Assembly (NCBI GenBank): GCA_001692895.1
Contig: KV748176.1
Location: 2,418,001 to 2,482,000 of the forward strand
Source of the DNA: Cenococcum geophilum 1.58
Lineage: Eukaryota > Ascomycota > Dothideomycetes > Gloniales > Gloniaceae
Direction: 5' to 3'
DNA: 64,000 bases
Translations under genes and position numbers: made by a program
The notes under the pieces: generated by a model
What the model was told of the DNA's origin: nothing
The model's input: only the letters and a program-made list of their open reading frames with translations
Database searches by the model: none
Shown here: positions 1-11,668 of the stretch, in pieces
Layout of the letters: every line of letters begins with the position of its first letter
Numbering within the stretch: the stretch's first letter is position 1

Positions 1-360
1 GATTCTTCGCCGATTTCCAGCCTATCTCTCCCTGTCGCACCGGAAGGTATTGTGTAAAGCGAAGGACCAGATTTGTCACGGAGCTGGCAAAGGTAAATTG
101 AATAGTAATTAAAGATTGGACTATTGCTACGTCTGCTAGCTATGCGTGCAGATTCAAAGACGTTGAATGAGGAGGAAGGAGGAAGGAGGAGGAGCTCAAG
201 CTCTATCGTTAAGTTAGTACATACTTGTACAAGAACTGGGGCCGCAGCAGCGGAGCCAACAGGGTCCGCGGGCGTTCAGGTGTCAGGGGGTTCTTAGGCG
301 CTCCAGTGACAAAATTAAAGTCTTGAGCCTCTGTGGAGACAATTGCGCTCTAGCTCCTCG
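1..360. other. Gene-free left flank
   Basis: No gene is recognised here. Base composition is less AT-rich than the following repeats. A GGA-type purine run lies at about 170-193. The segment ends where a hAT-like inverted repeat begins. Confidence 0.5.
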
Positions 361-505
361 CAGTGATCTTATTGGATTGGAGTGGAGTGGATTTGACCCC
401 CAAATCCACTCCATACGCCAAAAAGCTGGTGGAGCTCCAGGACTCCAATGCAGCTCCAGATCAAATATATACTATAAATAGTAAGTCTTAGCATTAGGTG
501 GGTGT
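361..505 (+). repeat. hAT-like terminal inverted repeat, left copy
   Basis: The segment begins CAGTGATC, the CAGNG-type start common in hAT transposons. It matches the reverse complement of 13721-13868 over about 140 bp with scattered differences, sharing blocks such as CAAATCCACTCCAT and ATAGTAAGTCTTAGCA. Near its start it contains a perfect hairpin with 12-bp arms (GGAGTGGATTTG and its complement) at about 381-409. No matching 8-bp target duplication is visible outside the two copies, so they could be the ends of one large disrupted element or two separate copies in opposite orientation. Confidence 0.6.
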
Positions 506-589
506 TTAGGTAAGAAAGGAAGATTTAATTAAGCTTATTAAATGGAGCCTAAATTGCTTAGTCTAAAATAAAATCTTCCTTCTCTTCTA

Positions 590-1000
590 CCCTAATTGCC
601 TTAATATTATTAATATGCTTAAAGGCAGCGTAGGCGTCGTCGTCGCTATTATTCCTATTATCTAAATTTAGCTTAATTAGCTTACTTAGCTCCGCTAGGG
701 TGTCCTCCACTACTACCGTTGCCTTTATAGTATCCTCTATAGCCTTTTTATACGCGGCAACTCGTGCCTTTAAAGCCTTCTTTAGTAATATTAATAGTGG
801 TAAGCTAATATAGGAGATCTTCTAGTTAACATAATAGGAAGCTCCTATAACTTCTTTAACTTCTTATAAAGGTAATAGTAGTAGTATATCGCTAAGCCGT
901 CGCTTTTCTTTTGCTATAGATCCTCACCCTAAAGCTATATTAGTAACGTATATTTCTTTATTAAGGCGATATAGTAAATATAATTTTGGCCCTATAGCTT
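590..1000 (-). pseudogene. C-terminal fragment of an unidentified protein
   Basis: On the minus strand one frame can be read for about 130 codons, interrupted only by a few stops of the kind RIP makes. The last ~75 codons are open and rich in Lys, Glu and Asp (contains KATVVVEDTLAELSKLIKLN) before a stop near 567. It lies between the left hAT-like inverted repeat and the Gypsy element, so it may be the tail of a transposase, but no catalytic motif is seen and I do not recognise the family. Confidence 0.3.
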
Positions 1001-1052
1001 AAGCTTAAGTACCTCCTTTATATTATTGGCGTTTGGATTAATTAATTTAGGA

Positions 1053-1279
1053 TATTAGCAACTTAGTTAATCGAGGCGTGGGCACGGCAAAAGGGACGCG
1101 CAAGCCTATACGATTGGATTGTCTATAAACGAGAATTTAAAGCTAAGAAAAGAAAAGAAGAAGAAAAGCAGCGCCATTTAATGTTTTATAAGATCTTCGC
1201 GTCACGTGACCGCAATATACGGCAATTTGTGGCAACTTGCCAGTATAAGGTTCTGCTAAGTTTTATTAGTACTATAATA
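1053..1279 (-). repeat. Gypsy-1 3' LTR
   Basis: It aligns with 6827-7045 over most of its length, for example through GGACGCGCAAGCCTATA and AAGATCTTCGCGTCACGT. Read on the plus strand it begins TATTAGC, probably TGTTAGC before RIP, and ends CTATAATA next to the polypurine tract. Confidence 0.8.
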
Positions 1280-1309
1280 TTACCCCCCCCTCTAAAAAAG
1301 CCTACCCTT

Positions 1310-4300
1310 AGGCTTTATTACTAAAAGTCTTAGTAAGAGAATCTAACTAATTAGATAACTTTAACCGCTAGTTAAAGTTTCTAGATATCTTAAGACCTTA
1401 TATAACTAAGAAATTTCTAAAGTATTTTTATCCTTATATTCTTCTAGTAGCTTATTATCTTTATTATACTAGCATTCTATCTACTTATTTAGGTACTTTA
1501 GTAGTCTAAGTTTATTAGGGTAATAGCTATAAAACTCCTAAAGCTTATAGGGACTACCTATAAAGTTCTATATAGGGTACTAAGTAGGGTCTAGGTTATA
1601 TCCTTTTTAACTAATATAATACTTTAGCGTTCCCTTTATAAGTTTATAGGCTAGTATTTCTTTAATTTCCTATTTATTATTACCATTAACTTAAATTAGT
1701 AGGGGAGGTTTATTCTTTTATTTAGGTAGTAGGTTATTTATAGCTTTCTATAGCTTATCCGGTAAAAAGATAGGGTAAACTTTAATTAAGTCTAGGAGCT
1801 TAACCTTATACAAGTTGCCTACTTTATTAAGAATCTTATATAGTCCTACTATCTTATAGTCTAGCTTACGGCTAGGCTATTCTATCTTTTAGTTCTTTAT
1901 TATAACCTAAATTATATTACCTATAGTAGGGTTAGGCTTACGTCTATACTTATTTGCCTACTATTTTATTAATTTCTAGGCCTTTTTTAGGTTTATATAG
2001 GCTACTTTCTAGGCTTCTTTTAAGCGCTTAGCGTACTGCTAGGCTTCCTTATAAGATAGTTTTTCGCGTATAATCTAGGGCCCTTTAAGTCTTTTCTAGT
2101 TAAAGCTTATATAGGGTAGGTAACCTATTTCTAGTTAAATAGGGGCGGGTTTAGTAGAGTTATAGGGTAGGGTTGCTTAGGCGTAGTCTATTAAGGGCAA
2201 TAGTTTAGCCTAGTTATTCTAAAAGTAGTTAATAAAAGGCCGGAGTCTCTAGTCCAAGTATTAATTTATAATCTCCGTTTAACCGTCTATTTAGGGGTAA
2301 TATACTATAGAAAGCTTTAGCTTAATACCTAAAATCTAGGTAAACTTATTTTAAAAGGCTGATATAAACTACGGCCTATAGTTAGATATAATAGTATCTA
2401 GTAGTCCATAAATTTGGTAGACGTAATAGATATATAATTAGGCCGCCTCTTTAGCATTAATATTTTTATAATAGGGAATTAAAAACAGGCGCTTGCTAAA
2501 GTAGTTAACTAGGATTATAACTATATTATATCTATTATAGTCTAAAGGTAGCTTATAAAAGTTTATAGAGATATATTACTAGGGGTAGTTAGGTATTAGA
2601 AGGGGTTTTAATAGTCCTAAGGTTTTATCTTATAGAGTTATAAACCTATAGTAGTTATTACAGTTCCGTATATAGCGGTTAATATTTATAATTATTCTAG
2701 GCTAGTAGTAGCGGTCGCTAATAATCCTATGGGGGGGTTTTTTTTAGGCAAGCCGTAGAGACTTAGGTATATGCTTCGGCAATAAGCTAAGTCCGTAAGT
2801 TCTATTCCTCTACTACCACTAGCTATTCGTGGTGCTTAAATAGTCTACTTTTAAAGGACTATAGGCTAGAAACGTTCTTTACCTTTTTATAGTACTCCTG
2901 TAGAGAAGGGGACGTATAGTTTACCTATAGTAGTTTATTAATAAGGCTTAGTTCTATAGAGTTAATAGGGTATATCTCGGCATCTAAAGAGTCTATATTT
3001 AGTTCTGCCCGTATTTAAAAGTTAAGGTACTTTAGTTATAATAGCGCTTAAGTCTATAATAAGATCTTTACGGCTATCTAGTTATTTATATCCTATTTAT
3101 ACCTTATAAAAACATCTACACGATTAGTGGCGCCTAGCCTATATATAATTAGGAAGTTAAACTAAGATAGGGTATCTGCCTAGCGCGCCTATTAGGCTAT
3201 AAGGGCCTTTATTATTATAAAATATTCTAAGACCTTATAATCGGAAACTACCTAGATAGACTTAAGGGTGCCTTTTAGTTAGGCTCGCTAGTGCTAAAAG
3301 CTAGAGATAATAGCTAGCATTTTTTTGTCGTAAATTAGGTAGTTTAGCTCAGTATCTACTATAGTCTTTAAATAGTAAGTAATAGAATACCATTCTCCGT
3401 CTATCTGCCCTTAGGAGTAAACGCTAGCTATAACACTATCTAAGGCATTGGTTTCTAGCATTAAGGGCCGTTTTAGGTTAAAGTAGGTAAGTAAAGGAGT
3501 AGAGACTAGTCGTTTCTTAAGCTTATTAAAGGCCTGCCTATATACGGTGTTAAAGTAAAAGGGCCGGTCCTTATAGGTAAGTAGGCTTAGTAGCTAGGTA
3601 ATTCTGCTATAGTTCTTAATAAAGCGTTAGTAGAAGTTATAGAATCCTAAGAATAACTATACCCCCTTTATAGTCCTTAGGGGTACCTATTAGTTAATTA
3701 TAGCCGTCTTTTCTAGGTCTGCCTTAATCCCGTTTATACTAATAATAAACCCTAAATACTTTATATGCTTAATACTAAATTCTAACTTCTTAATATTAGC
3801 TTAGAGGCTAGCTTCCTAAAGCCATTATAGGACTTTATAGATATGCTCTTTATATTCTAGTTTATTTTTAGAGTAGATTATAATATTTTCTAGGTATACT
3901 GTATAGAAGTTATTAAGGTAGTTAAATAGTATGTTATTTATATATTGTTAGTATATAGCCGGTCCGTTAGTTAGTCTAAAAGGTAGTACTTTATATTTAT
4001 ACGTTCTATAATAGGTTTAAAATATAATAAGGTTTTCTAATTTAGGGTTTATCCTAATTTAGGGTTTATCCTAATTTAGTAAAAAGCCTAGCAGATATTA
4101 AACTTTATAAAGATCTTAGCTCTACTTATTTAGGCTAAAGTCTTATTAAATAAAGGTAGTAGGTAGCGGTCTTTAAGGGTTAAATTATTAAGCTTATAGT
4201 AGTNAATANANAAACAAAGTNCTNTATTTAGCTTTTTAGTAAAGAAAATAGGTAAGTTAAAAGGGGCTTAACTAGGCTTAATAAAGCCCTTATCTAGGTT

Positions 4301-5480
4301 ATTAATAAGATACTGCTTTGTAGCCTATAATTTAGCAATAAATTACTATTAGAGGGGGCTATAGCTAAGGGTAACTACCTTATCCGGCTTAATTTTAATC
4401 TTATAGTTATATGGTTGGTAAGGCGGGAGTATATTAAACACTACTTTAGAAAAGGTATCTTTAAATTTCTAGTATTAATAGGGCAGTTTTTATTTTACTA
4501 GCTCCTTATCTATAAGCTTGCCTTTCTTTTAGGCTAGGGCTTTTTTTTCTTTAATTATTTAATTAATTTCGTATAAGCTAGTTATAAAGGTAATAGTATT
4601 AAGCTAAACTAGGTTCTAGTAGAATCCTATAGCGCTAATATAGCAGATATTAACTAGTAGGAGGTCCGTGGGTTTCTTTATAGATATTTATTAGGCCGTA
4701 TTTTACGGCATAGGGTTTATAGTCTTCCTTAGCTTATATTTTATTTTCCGTAAGTTATTCTTCTAGTCTATTAGTTTAGTATATTATCTAATATCCCTAG
4801 CCTTTCTTTATAGCTGCGTAGGGCCTAAGTTCTCTATTAGGGACTTAGCTAGGCTACTACTAACTTCCTAAGTCTTTAGTGCGGGTAGTATAATATAGGT
4901 AGTTTAGGGGCGGCGTAGTATATAGATCTGTTGCGGATTAAGCTATATATCCTTCTTAAAAGCCTAGTCCCTATACGTTATATTAGCCTAGTAAACGGTG
5001 TTTATCTATAGCCGTATAAGGTTTTCTATTATAATACTAATCTCTTTTATAAAGAAAGGCGTTAGGGGTATAGTTTTAGGCTAGATAAGCTGCCTATTTT
5101 ATATATTAAGCTATAAGCCTAAATAGGCTAGCTATTTTCTCCCTAAGATTATATTATAGCTTCTAAGGTCCGTAATAAGGAAGGGGATATTATATTACCT
5201 TTATCTGTTAACGCGGAGGTAAATTTATAAAATAGTTATAATAGGCGGTTTTATCCGTCCGTTATAACCGCAAATAGGGATTAATTTAGGCAGTTCTTTA
5301 AGGGGTGTATTTAAAAAGTCAGCTAGTTTTACAGCGCACTTTATATTAATTAAGGTAAAGGTATTTACTCCTAAGTTAGCTAAAGCAGAGGTTAAAACTT
5401 AATATCTATTATAAAATAAAGTATAAGGGATAGTATAGCTTCTTCTGCTAACTAGCTAACCTAGATTAATATATAATATA
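1310..5480 (-). pseudogene. Gypsy-1 pol remnant (RT, RNase H, integrase)
   Basis: Order on the minus strand is reverse transcriptase, RNase H, integrase, as in Gypsy elements. Recognisable pieces are YLENIIIYS (RT active site, Asp to Glu/Asn), LGFIISINGIKADLEK downstream of it, LETNALDS in RNase H (usually TDAS), and integrase core pieces such as ISINFYKLPLD and STIVYYP. A 17-bp tandem duplication at 4042-4075 adds a frameshift upstream of the active site. Stop codons are frequent throughout. Confidence 0.7.
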
Positions 5481-5499
5481 TTAATTCCTTTTAACCCTA

Positions 5500-6618
5500 A
5501 AGAGGAGTCTTTTTCTAAAGTTCCTCTTTTTCTAGCTCTATACTATCCTTCTAAATTAATAAGACCTTATTTATCTTTACCTTTATTAAGTAGTTCCTTA
5601 TAGGGTAGCCTATTTAACCGTATAAGAAGTAAGCTCCTTAATCGCTAAGGGTCTATATATAGGGGTTACTATATATAGGCCGGGTATACACTAGGCCCGT
5701 AATAGGGGTAGCTATATAGCTAGCTACTAGGTTAACTATAGGAGTTACTAATTATACTAGGGCACTATAGACCGTACTTATAGTACTTACGGCCTAGTTT
5801 ATAAGGTTTCTAGTTTTTAGCTAATTAGCGCATGCCTTAATTTAACGGAGGCCTTAGTTAATAGCTAGGTAATAGTCCATAAGTTCCTTTAATATCTATA
5901 CCGTAGTATAAGCTAGTAATACGGCCCGCTATAGGTCTAGGGTAAGCTTATTAAAGAGGTCTAGTAGTAGGTCTTTTTAGGGGATCTAGGCCTGTCTAGC
6001 TAGGTATAAAAATCGGGTTTAAAAGGCTAAAAAGGTCTCCGTTATTTTTACATTTAGGCTTTTATAGCTAAAGTAGGCGTTTTATACTTTAAAAAGGTCT
6101 TTATAAATAAAAAACAAGTATTTAATTATTTCTTCTTTAGAGATAAAGGGGTTTATTAAGTCTTTAGTGTATTATAGGCGTAAATACATCTAGGTATCTC
6201 CGCTAGTACGGCCGAAGATATAAACTATTCTAGCTCGGGCGTTAGGGAAGTAGTCTGCATTAACTTTAAGCTTATTCCGTAATTAAAGCTTCTAATTATT
6301 AAATATAGGGTTAGTTCCGTCTATAAGTAGTAGGGGATTTATAACCTTTATTAACCGCTTTAGTACTATATAGGCCTTATTTAATCCACTAAGGCGCTAA
6401 AATAGGGCCTAAAAAACTATAGTAAGTCTTTAGTTATCTAATAATAACTTATTATTAGATATAGGGGTATCTCTAGCTTTAAGTAGCTCTCGCAGTCGTT
6501 TAATTTTAGCATTAGTAGCCATAAGCTCCGCCTAGGGGGTTAAAATGTTAATTATTTCTTTATTTAAGGTATTTAAGGGTCCTATAGCTGCTTTACCTAC
6601 TACTATGTTTTATGGCAT
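5500..6618 (-). pseudogene. Gypsy-1 gag remnant
   Basis: From the ATG at 6618 one minus-strand frame can be read for about 370 codons with scattered TAA and TAG stops. It has the look of retrotransposon Gag: charged N-terminal helix (around NAKIKRLRELLKARD), a capsid-like middle and a C-terminal knuckle read as YFLYG..GYPIRNY. Each expected Cys or His is a Tyr, which single C-to-T or G-to-A changes would produce. It cannot make a full protein. Confidence 0.65.
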
Positions 6619-6826
6619 AGTAGTAGGGGTATTAGGTAATTCTAGATAATTTCTTTAGGGGTTCTAGTCTGTGTGTATCTTATAGGTCCTTTTCTTAGGG
6701 TTTTATTCTTTTCTTTTAGGTCCTATCCTTATAGTCCTAGTAATGTCCTTAAGGTCCTATTCTATATTCTTATAAATATATTTAAGTTCCTTCTTAGGAA
6801 AAAAGAGTAGAGTAAGCTTTAGATAA

Positions 6827-7045
6827 TATTAGCGACTTAGTTAATTAAGGTATAGGTACGGCAAAAGGGACGCGCAAGCCTATAAAATTGGATTGTTTAT
6901 AAACGAGAATCTAAAGCTAGGGAAAGGAAAGGAGAAGAAGAGCAGCGCCGTTTAATATTTTATAAGATCTTCGCGTCACGTAACCGTAATATACAGCAAT
7001 CTGTAGCAACTTGCCGGTGCGAGGTTCTGCTAAATTCTATTAAGC
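6827..7045 (-). repeat. Gypsy-1 5' LTR, outer end atypical
   Basis: The copy matches the 3' LTR up to TTCTGCTAAATTCTATTA, after which the last ~14 bp of the partner are missing and a sequence starting AGCTCGAACCCC follows. The outer end is therefore truncated or rearranged, which also explains the lack of a target duplication. Confidence 0.7.
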
Positions 7046-7420
7046 TCGAACCCCTAGAACTCGGTTAGCCCCCGAACTCGGCCACTAAACTAAAATTAAA
7101 TCACTAACTTGTTAACCTATTTTCTTTACAACGAATTAATCAATATAGACCAAAATAAGTAGAACTTATAAATAACTACTATACATTCTAAATCTAATGT
7201 TTATAACCCTATACAAAAAGCAGTGCTTGCATATAGTGTCCCTTTGGTAATTTTATGCGATAATTAAATGGCGGACTACTGGGGCAATTTGTACACCAAT
7301 GCAAATAGCAATTAACTCCTATATAGTAGGCCTTCCTTGCCAATTAGGTACTTAAATAGGATTTATAAAAAATTTCTTTATTATATACGTAATTATAAAA
7401 AAAAATAGCTTAAGTCTTTG
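7046..7420. other. Gene-free spacer
   Basis: No gene is seen. 7046-7095 contains GAACCCCTAGAACTCGG and CCCCCGAACTCGGCCAC, the reverse complement of which resembles 13248-13330. The last five bases (CTTTG, 7416-7420) are the left target duplication of the next element. Confidence 0.4.
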
Positions 7421-7590
7421 TATCGGAACATTAATCACGTGACGTAGTCACGGGACTACGAAGCGAGACTAACTGTCTGACCTTGGAGCAACCCCTTTCT
7501 TCTAGACAATAATTAACTACTAACTTCAACACCGCATACGTACCACTACAAGTAATATTTATGCACGTTAATAAAGCGAGTATACCGATA
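7421..7590 (+). repeat. Copia-1 5' LTR
   Basis: 170 bp, TATCGG...CCGATA, a decayed form of the TGTCGG...CCGACA seen in the partner at 11494-11663. Both have the same length. Confidence 0.9.
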
Positions 7591-7628
7591 CTGATTAGTA
7601 GACGTATAGATTAGGAAATACGTAATAG

Positions 7629-7925
7629 CAAAGCTTAAAACCACGCATTAGCTTAACTGCTAACGCGTTAAATCGCAGAGCTATCGCCCTATTTTAGTTA
7701 AAGGAGAAAACTACGTTACCCTTAAAGCTCGAAACCACGTATTAGCTTAACTGTTAACGCGTTAGATCGCCTAGAGAACCATATCTTTACTTAGAGAGAG
7801 CTACGTTATCCTTAAAGCTTAAAACTACGTATCAGCTTGCTAATGCGTTAGATCGCCTAGAGGACCCTTAAAGCTTAAAACCACGTATTAACTTAACTGT
7901 TAACGCGTCAGATCGCCTAGAGGAC
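7629..7925 (+). repeat. Four-copy direct repeat in Copia-1 leader
   Basis: Four copies of a unit AAAGCTTAAAACCACGTATT..TAACGCGTTAGATCGCCTAGAG start at about 7629, 7724, 7814 and 7869. The spacing is irregular (95, 90 and 55 bp). They lie between the 5' LTR and gag. Confidence 0.75.
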
Positions 7926-8049
7926 TGTATCTTTACTAAGAATCGTCTATAGTATCCAAGAACTGTAGATTCGTTAATAGGACATATATATACCTTTACA
8001 CCCTTACCTTAAACCTAACAACTACCCTTACACCTACCCTTATATACTA

Positions 8050-11000
8050 AGACACGACAGTATAGAAACTGACTGGAAGGAAAGAATTACTAAATATAGC
8101 TACGGAATTAACTTGGAAACGGCTATAGATAACGACCTAACGGAGTATATGGAGACCAAGATGCACCTATACACACGATTTAACCTTATAGACTTTGCAT
8201 TATAGATAGTGTTTTAGGAAGACTTTAAGAACTTTATACCGGAGACCTTTAAACAAGTATAATCTAATACTAAAATGGGAATCCATTAATACCTAGTTAA
8301 GAGAGGAGTATATATTATTAAGTAAGATAAAAGATACTCCCTTAGTAAGGTGCTAACGGACGTTGCTAATAAAGAAGAGTTTTATAAATGGACAGATAAG
8401 GAGCTTATTACGGCCCTTATAGAGGTAAAGCTAATAATTATAATAACTCTACAAGACTAACTTAATTTAACCTTAGATAAGCTTGCTACACCTCCAGCCC
8501 TACTACTACCACTAGCTACTCTACCAACTCCACTAGCTATTCCAGCTACTGTACTACTAGCTACTCCAGTTACGGCACCGCCAGCTACTCTAATTGCTAC
8601 CCCCGCTACCCCCGCTACCCCTCCCGGTCCTTAATCCTCTAATTATAACTAAATCTACGCTTTTATTAACTAACTGCTATAGTTAAAAGAGCAGCAACTG
8701 CAGCAGCTATAGTAACCGCAGCAGCTATATATATATATACTACCTAAACTAGCTATACCTAGTGTGGAGCAAGGACCTAGATATAGTAAGGAGGTGGCTA
8801 TAATTATAAAGATCTATATAGACAACCAAAAGTACGATAGAGTTAATAACAGCTTTAACTTTAAGCTAACTATCTTCTATAATATCTGTAAGAGATCTAG
8901 CTTACCACTAGAAGGCTATATAGTAGTATTCCCTAGCATACTAAAAGGGCTTGCTTAGGACTACTACTATAATAGTAACCTTAAGTTAAGACCTTTTATA
9001 GAAGCCTGTAACTATATACAACAATTCTTTAAAGGGCTAGAATACTACTACAAGAACCTTATAGAGTGGAACAGTATAACCCTTTAAGGAGTTATAGACG
9101 AGAACCCTAATAGGTTAATCTATTAGAACTTCTAACTACTTATAGATAAGCTGCTAAAGCAACGTTATAGACTATATCTAGACTTCTATATAAACCGTAT
9201 TCTTATAAATAAGCTAGTTACCGCTTGCTAGGGAGTACTAGTATGCCGTATTACTGTCTCTAACCCTTTAGAAGACCTCTCTTAATTAATTAGTAAGCTA
9301 TAATCCTCTATTATTGCGTGGGAAAAAGAACACCCCCTATAGGCCTTAATAAGATCGTCTTACTAAGCCTTTTTTACGGATTAATGTTACTACCGAAATA
9401 ACCAGAATTAAGACCAAAATACCAATCGCTATAGCAGCAATCGCCCCTATAAAACTAACAGCAGACTAAAGGCTAAGTACTACGTCTGTAAGAGGGAGAA
9501 CTGCCGTTTATAGAAATATATAGAGGAGGAGCGTAATCGGTCTAGAGACAACTATAAGAGACATTTTATTGATATTAAGGGCCGCAATAAGGGCAACTTT
9601 AATAACTACTTTAAATAATACGTCGCCGCCTACGAAAGAGATAAAGAGGATAACTTAGACTTTAAAGCCTATATATACGACGCTAACGACTCTAGAAGCG
9701 ATGCCGGAGAACCTAACAATAGTTCTACCTACATCACTACCTTTAGAACGCTTACTATAGAGAAAGCAACCTCTATAAGCATAGAGCTAGCTAATAAGGC
9801 TTATACGCACCTACTTATGGCTTTAATACTCACTACGGAGTCTACTACGGAGCCTCATACGGAGACCGACCCATTTGCCTATAGTACGGCTATAGCTATA
9901 GCGTCACGGTATACCTTAACGGTTTTTATAGGAATTATAATTAATATAGGTGCTTTGCGCAAGTCTATAGCTGGCTATAGTTAATTCTAAGCTCTATAGG
10001 CCGTAGATAAGTCCGTAAGTCTTAATACGTTAACTAAGGGCTAAGTAACTATCTAATTTGGGATTGGAGCCTCTACGTCTATCGGAACTATAGTCATTAA
10101 CAGCCCTATAGGTAAGATATAATTCCATATTATTAAAGCAGATACTCCCTTTCTACTTTGCTTGGCAGATATAGATAGACTTTATATTAAATACAATAAC
10201 CTAAAGAACGTCATTATTACTCGCACTAAAAAGGTGCTAGTGGTTAGACGATTTGGCCACCCATTTCTTTTATGGAGCTTTTCCTTACAGTCCTATCTCG
10301 TTAAGTCTTTTAATACGAACCCTTACTATTTAACCGACGTAGAACTACGACGCCTATACCGTTAATTTGGTTACCCATTAGTTAATAAACTATAAAAGCT
10401 TCTTAATAAGACTAGCTACGGCTATAACACTAATAGATCTGCTATTGAAGAGCTAACTAGACTCTGCCACTATTGCTAGAAGTTTAGTAGATCTCTAGGT
10501 AGATTTCGCTTCACCTTACAAGACAACGTTAATTTTAATTATAATATCATTGTCGACATTATGTATATTAACGGCTCCCCCCTACTATACGTAGTCGACG
10601 AAGCAACTTAATTAAGCTGGTAGATTGAGAACGCAAATAGAGGCCTAAAGTTTATTAAGCTAGACGTTAATACCTTATAACTCCTAGTATTTACGGACGC
10701 TTCCTTCGCCAATAATAAGGACTTATCTTCGCAAATTGGCTACGTACTTATACTAGCAGACGCCTTAAATAAGGCAAATATTGTCTACTGGTCCTCAATT
10801 AAGTGCAAAAGAGTCACTAGGAGTGTATTAGCCTCAGAGTTATACAGCATAGCGCATGGTTTCGACATAGGCGCTATAATTAAATCTACGCTAGACAAGG
10901 TCTTACAGGTCAACTTACCACTTATTCTCTATACTAATTTAAAGTCTTTATATAACTGTCTTATCCGACTAGGAACTACGTAAGAGAAACGCTTAATAAT

Positions 11001-11110
11001 TAATATAATGTGCCTTCGCTAAGCTTATAAACGAAGACAGATTACTAAAGTTAAGTAGATCAATGGAGATACTAACCCTACAGACGCTATAACAAAGGGT
11101 AAGCCCTATA
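8050..11110 (+). pseudogene. Copia-1 gag-pol remnant with internal deletion
   Basis: Gag, protease, integrase N-terminal part and RNase H can be followed in the plus strand, but the frame passes from the integrase motif VVDEAT to RNase H (NRGLKFIKLD..LLVFTDASFANN) within about 40 codons. In intact Copia elements the rest of integrase and the whole reverse transcriptase lie there. The longest open pieces are 8764-8958 and 10162-10365; these are fragments of the decayed frame, not genes. Confidence 0.75.
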
Positions 11111-11227
11111 CGGCACTATTATAGCTTATTAATATAAATTAAGTTAAATTACGGGCTATAGGGTAGGTTAAGCGAACGGATTTAACTTTAGTTTAGCGTT
11201 AGCGCTAGTACTAAGCGAGCTAATAGC

Positions 11228-11254
11228 GATTTTCCATCCCAGGGATAGAAAATC
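11228..11254. repeat. Hairpin near the 3' end of Copia-1
   Basis: GATTTTCCATCCC and its near-complement GGGATAGAAAATC, separated by one base: 13-bp arms with one mismatch. It follows the coding remnant. Confidence 0.7.
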
Positions 11255-11280
11255 CTAATTAGTTAGCAGAAGTTAGGTTT

Positions 11281-11410
11281 AGTAGAATTTAGCAGAATTC
11301 GGTAACATAGCAGAATTTGGCAGAATTCGGTATTATGGTAGAATTTGGCAGAATTCAGTAATATAGCAGAATTTGGCAGAATTTGGTAATATGGTAGAAT
11401 TTAGCAGAAA
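11281..11410 (+). repeat. 28-bp tandem repeat before Copia-1 3' LTR
   Basis: About 4.5 head-to-tail copies of AGCAGAATTTGGCAGAATTC followed by GGTAATAT, each unit itself carrying GCAGAATT twice. Confidence 0.8.
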
Positions 11411-11493
11411 GTTGCTATTGCGTATACGTTACGAGTAGTCTAGAAGACTTAACTTTAGAGTATAGATTAGCCTTCTTTTTAGAGTTGCTCTAG

Positions 11494-11663
11494 TGTCGGA
11501 ATATTAATTATGTAATATAGTTATAGGACTATAAAGCGAGACTAACTATCTAACCTTAGAGTAACCCCTTTCTTCTAGACAACAATCAACTACCAACTTC
11601 AACACCGCATACGTACCACTATAAGTGATATTCGTGCACGTTGATAAAGCGAGTATACCGACA
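11494..11663 (+). repeat. Copia-1 3' LTR
   Basis: 170 bp, TGTCGG...CCGACA, followed directly by the target duplication CTTTG at 11664-11668. Confidence 0.9.
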
Positions 11664-11668
11664 CTTTG

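Larger units (their letters stand above)
1053..7045 (-). mobile_element. Gypsy-1, RIP-decayed Gypsy LTR retrotransposon
   Basis: A minus-strand element of about 6 kb with two LTRs and gag-pol order. Gag can be followed from an ATG at 6618 to a decayed zinc knuckle near 5640-5590, where Cys and His codons read Tyr. Reverse transcriptase has the catalytic box as YLENIIIYS (family YxDD) near 3870-3905, followed by RNase H (about 3650-3300) and integrase (about 2900-1950). A purine-rich polypurine tract, on the minus strand GAGGGGGGGG, abuts the 3' LTR at 1280-1293. Stops sit mostly at former Trp and Gln codons. No target duplication is visible. Ambiguous bases lie at 4204-4224. The element is dead. 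Confidence 0.85.
7421..11663 (+). mobile_element. Copia-1, complete-ended Copia element lacking RT
   Basis: The element is 4243 bp, bounded by two 170-bp LTRs and a 5-bp target duplication CTTTG (7416-7420 and 11664-11668). Reading plus: a leader with four copies of a ~50-bp repeat (7629-7925), Gag (about 8050-9600) with a knuckle remnant YYVCKRENC at about 9480, aspartic protease with the active site as INIGA (expected DTGA) near 9940, the start of integrase (LLYVVDEAT near 10580-10610), then directly RNase H (FTDASFANN at 10690, ending INGDTNPTDAITKGK at about 11060-11105). The integrase core and reverse transcriptase are missing, so it cannot move by itself. RIP-type stops are common. Confidence 0.85.
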
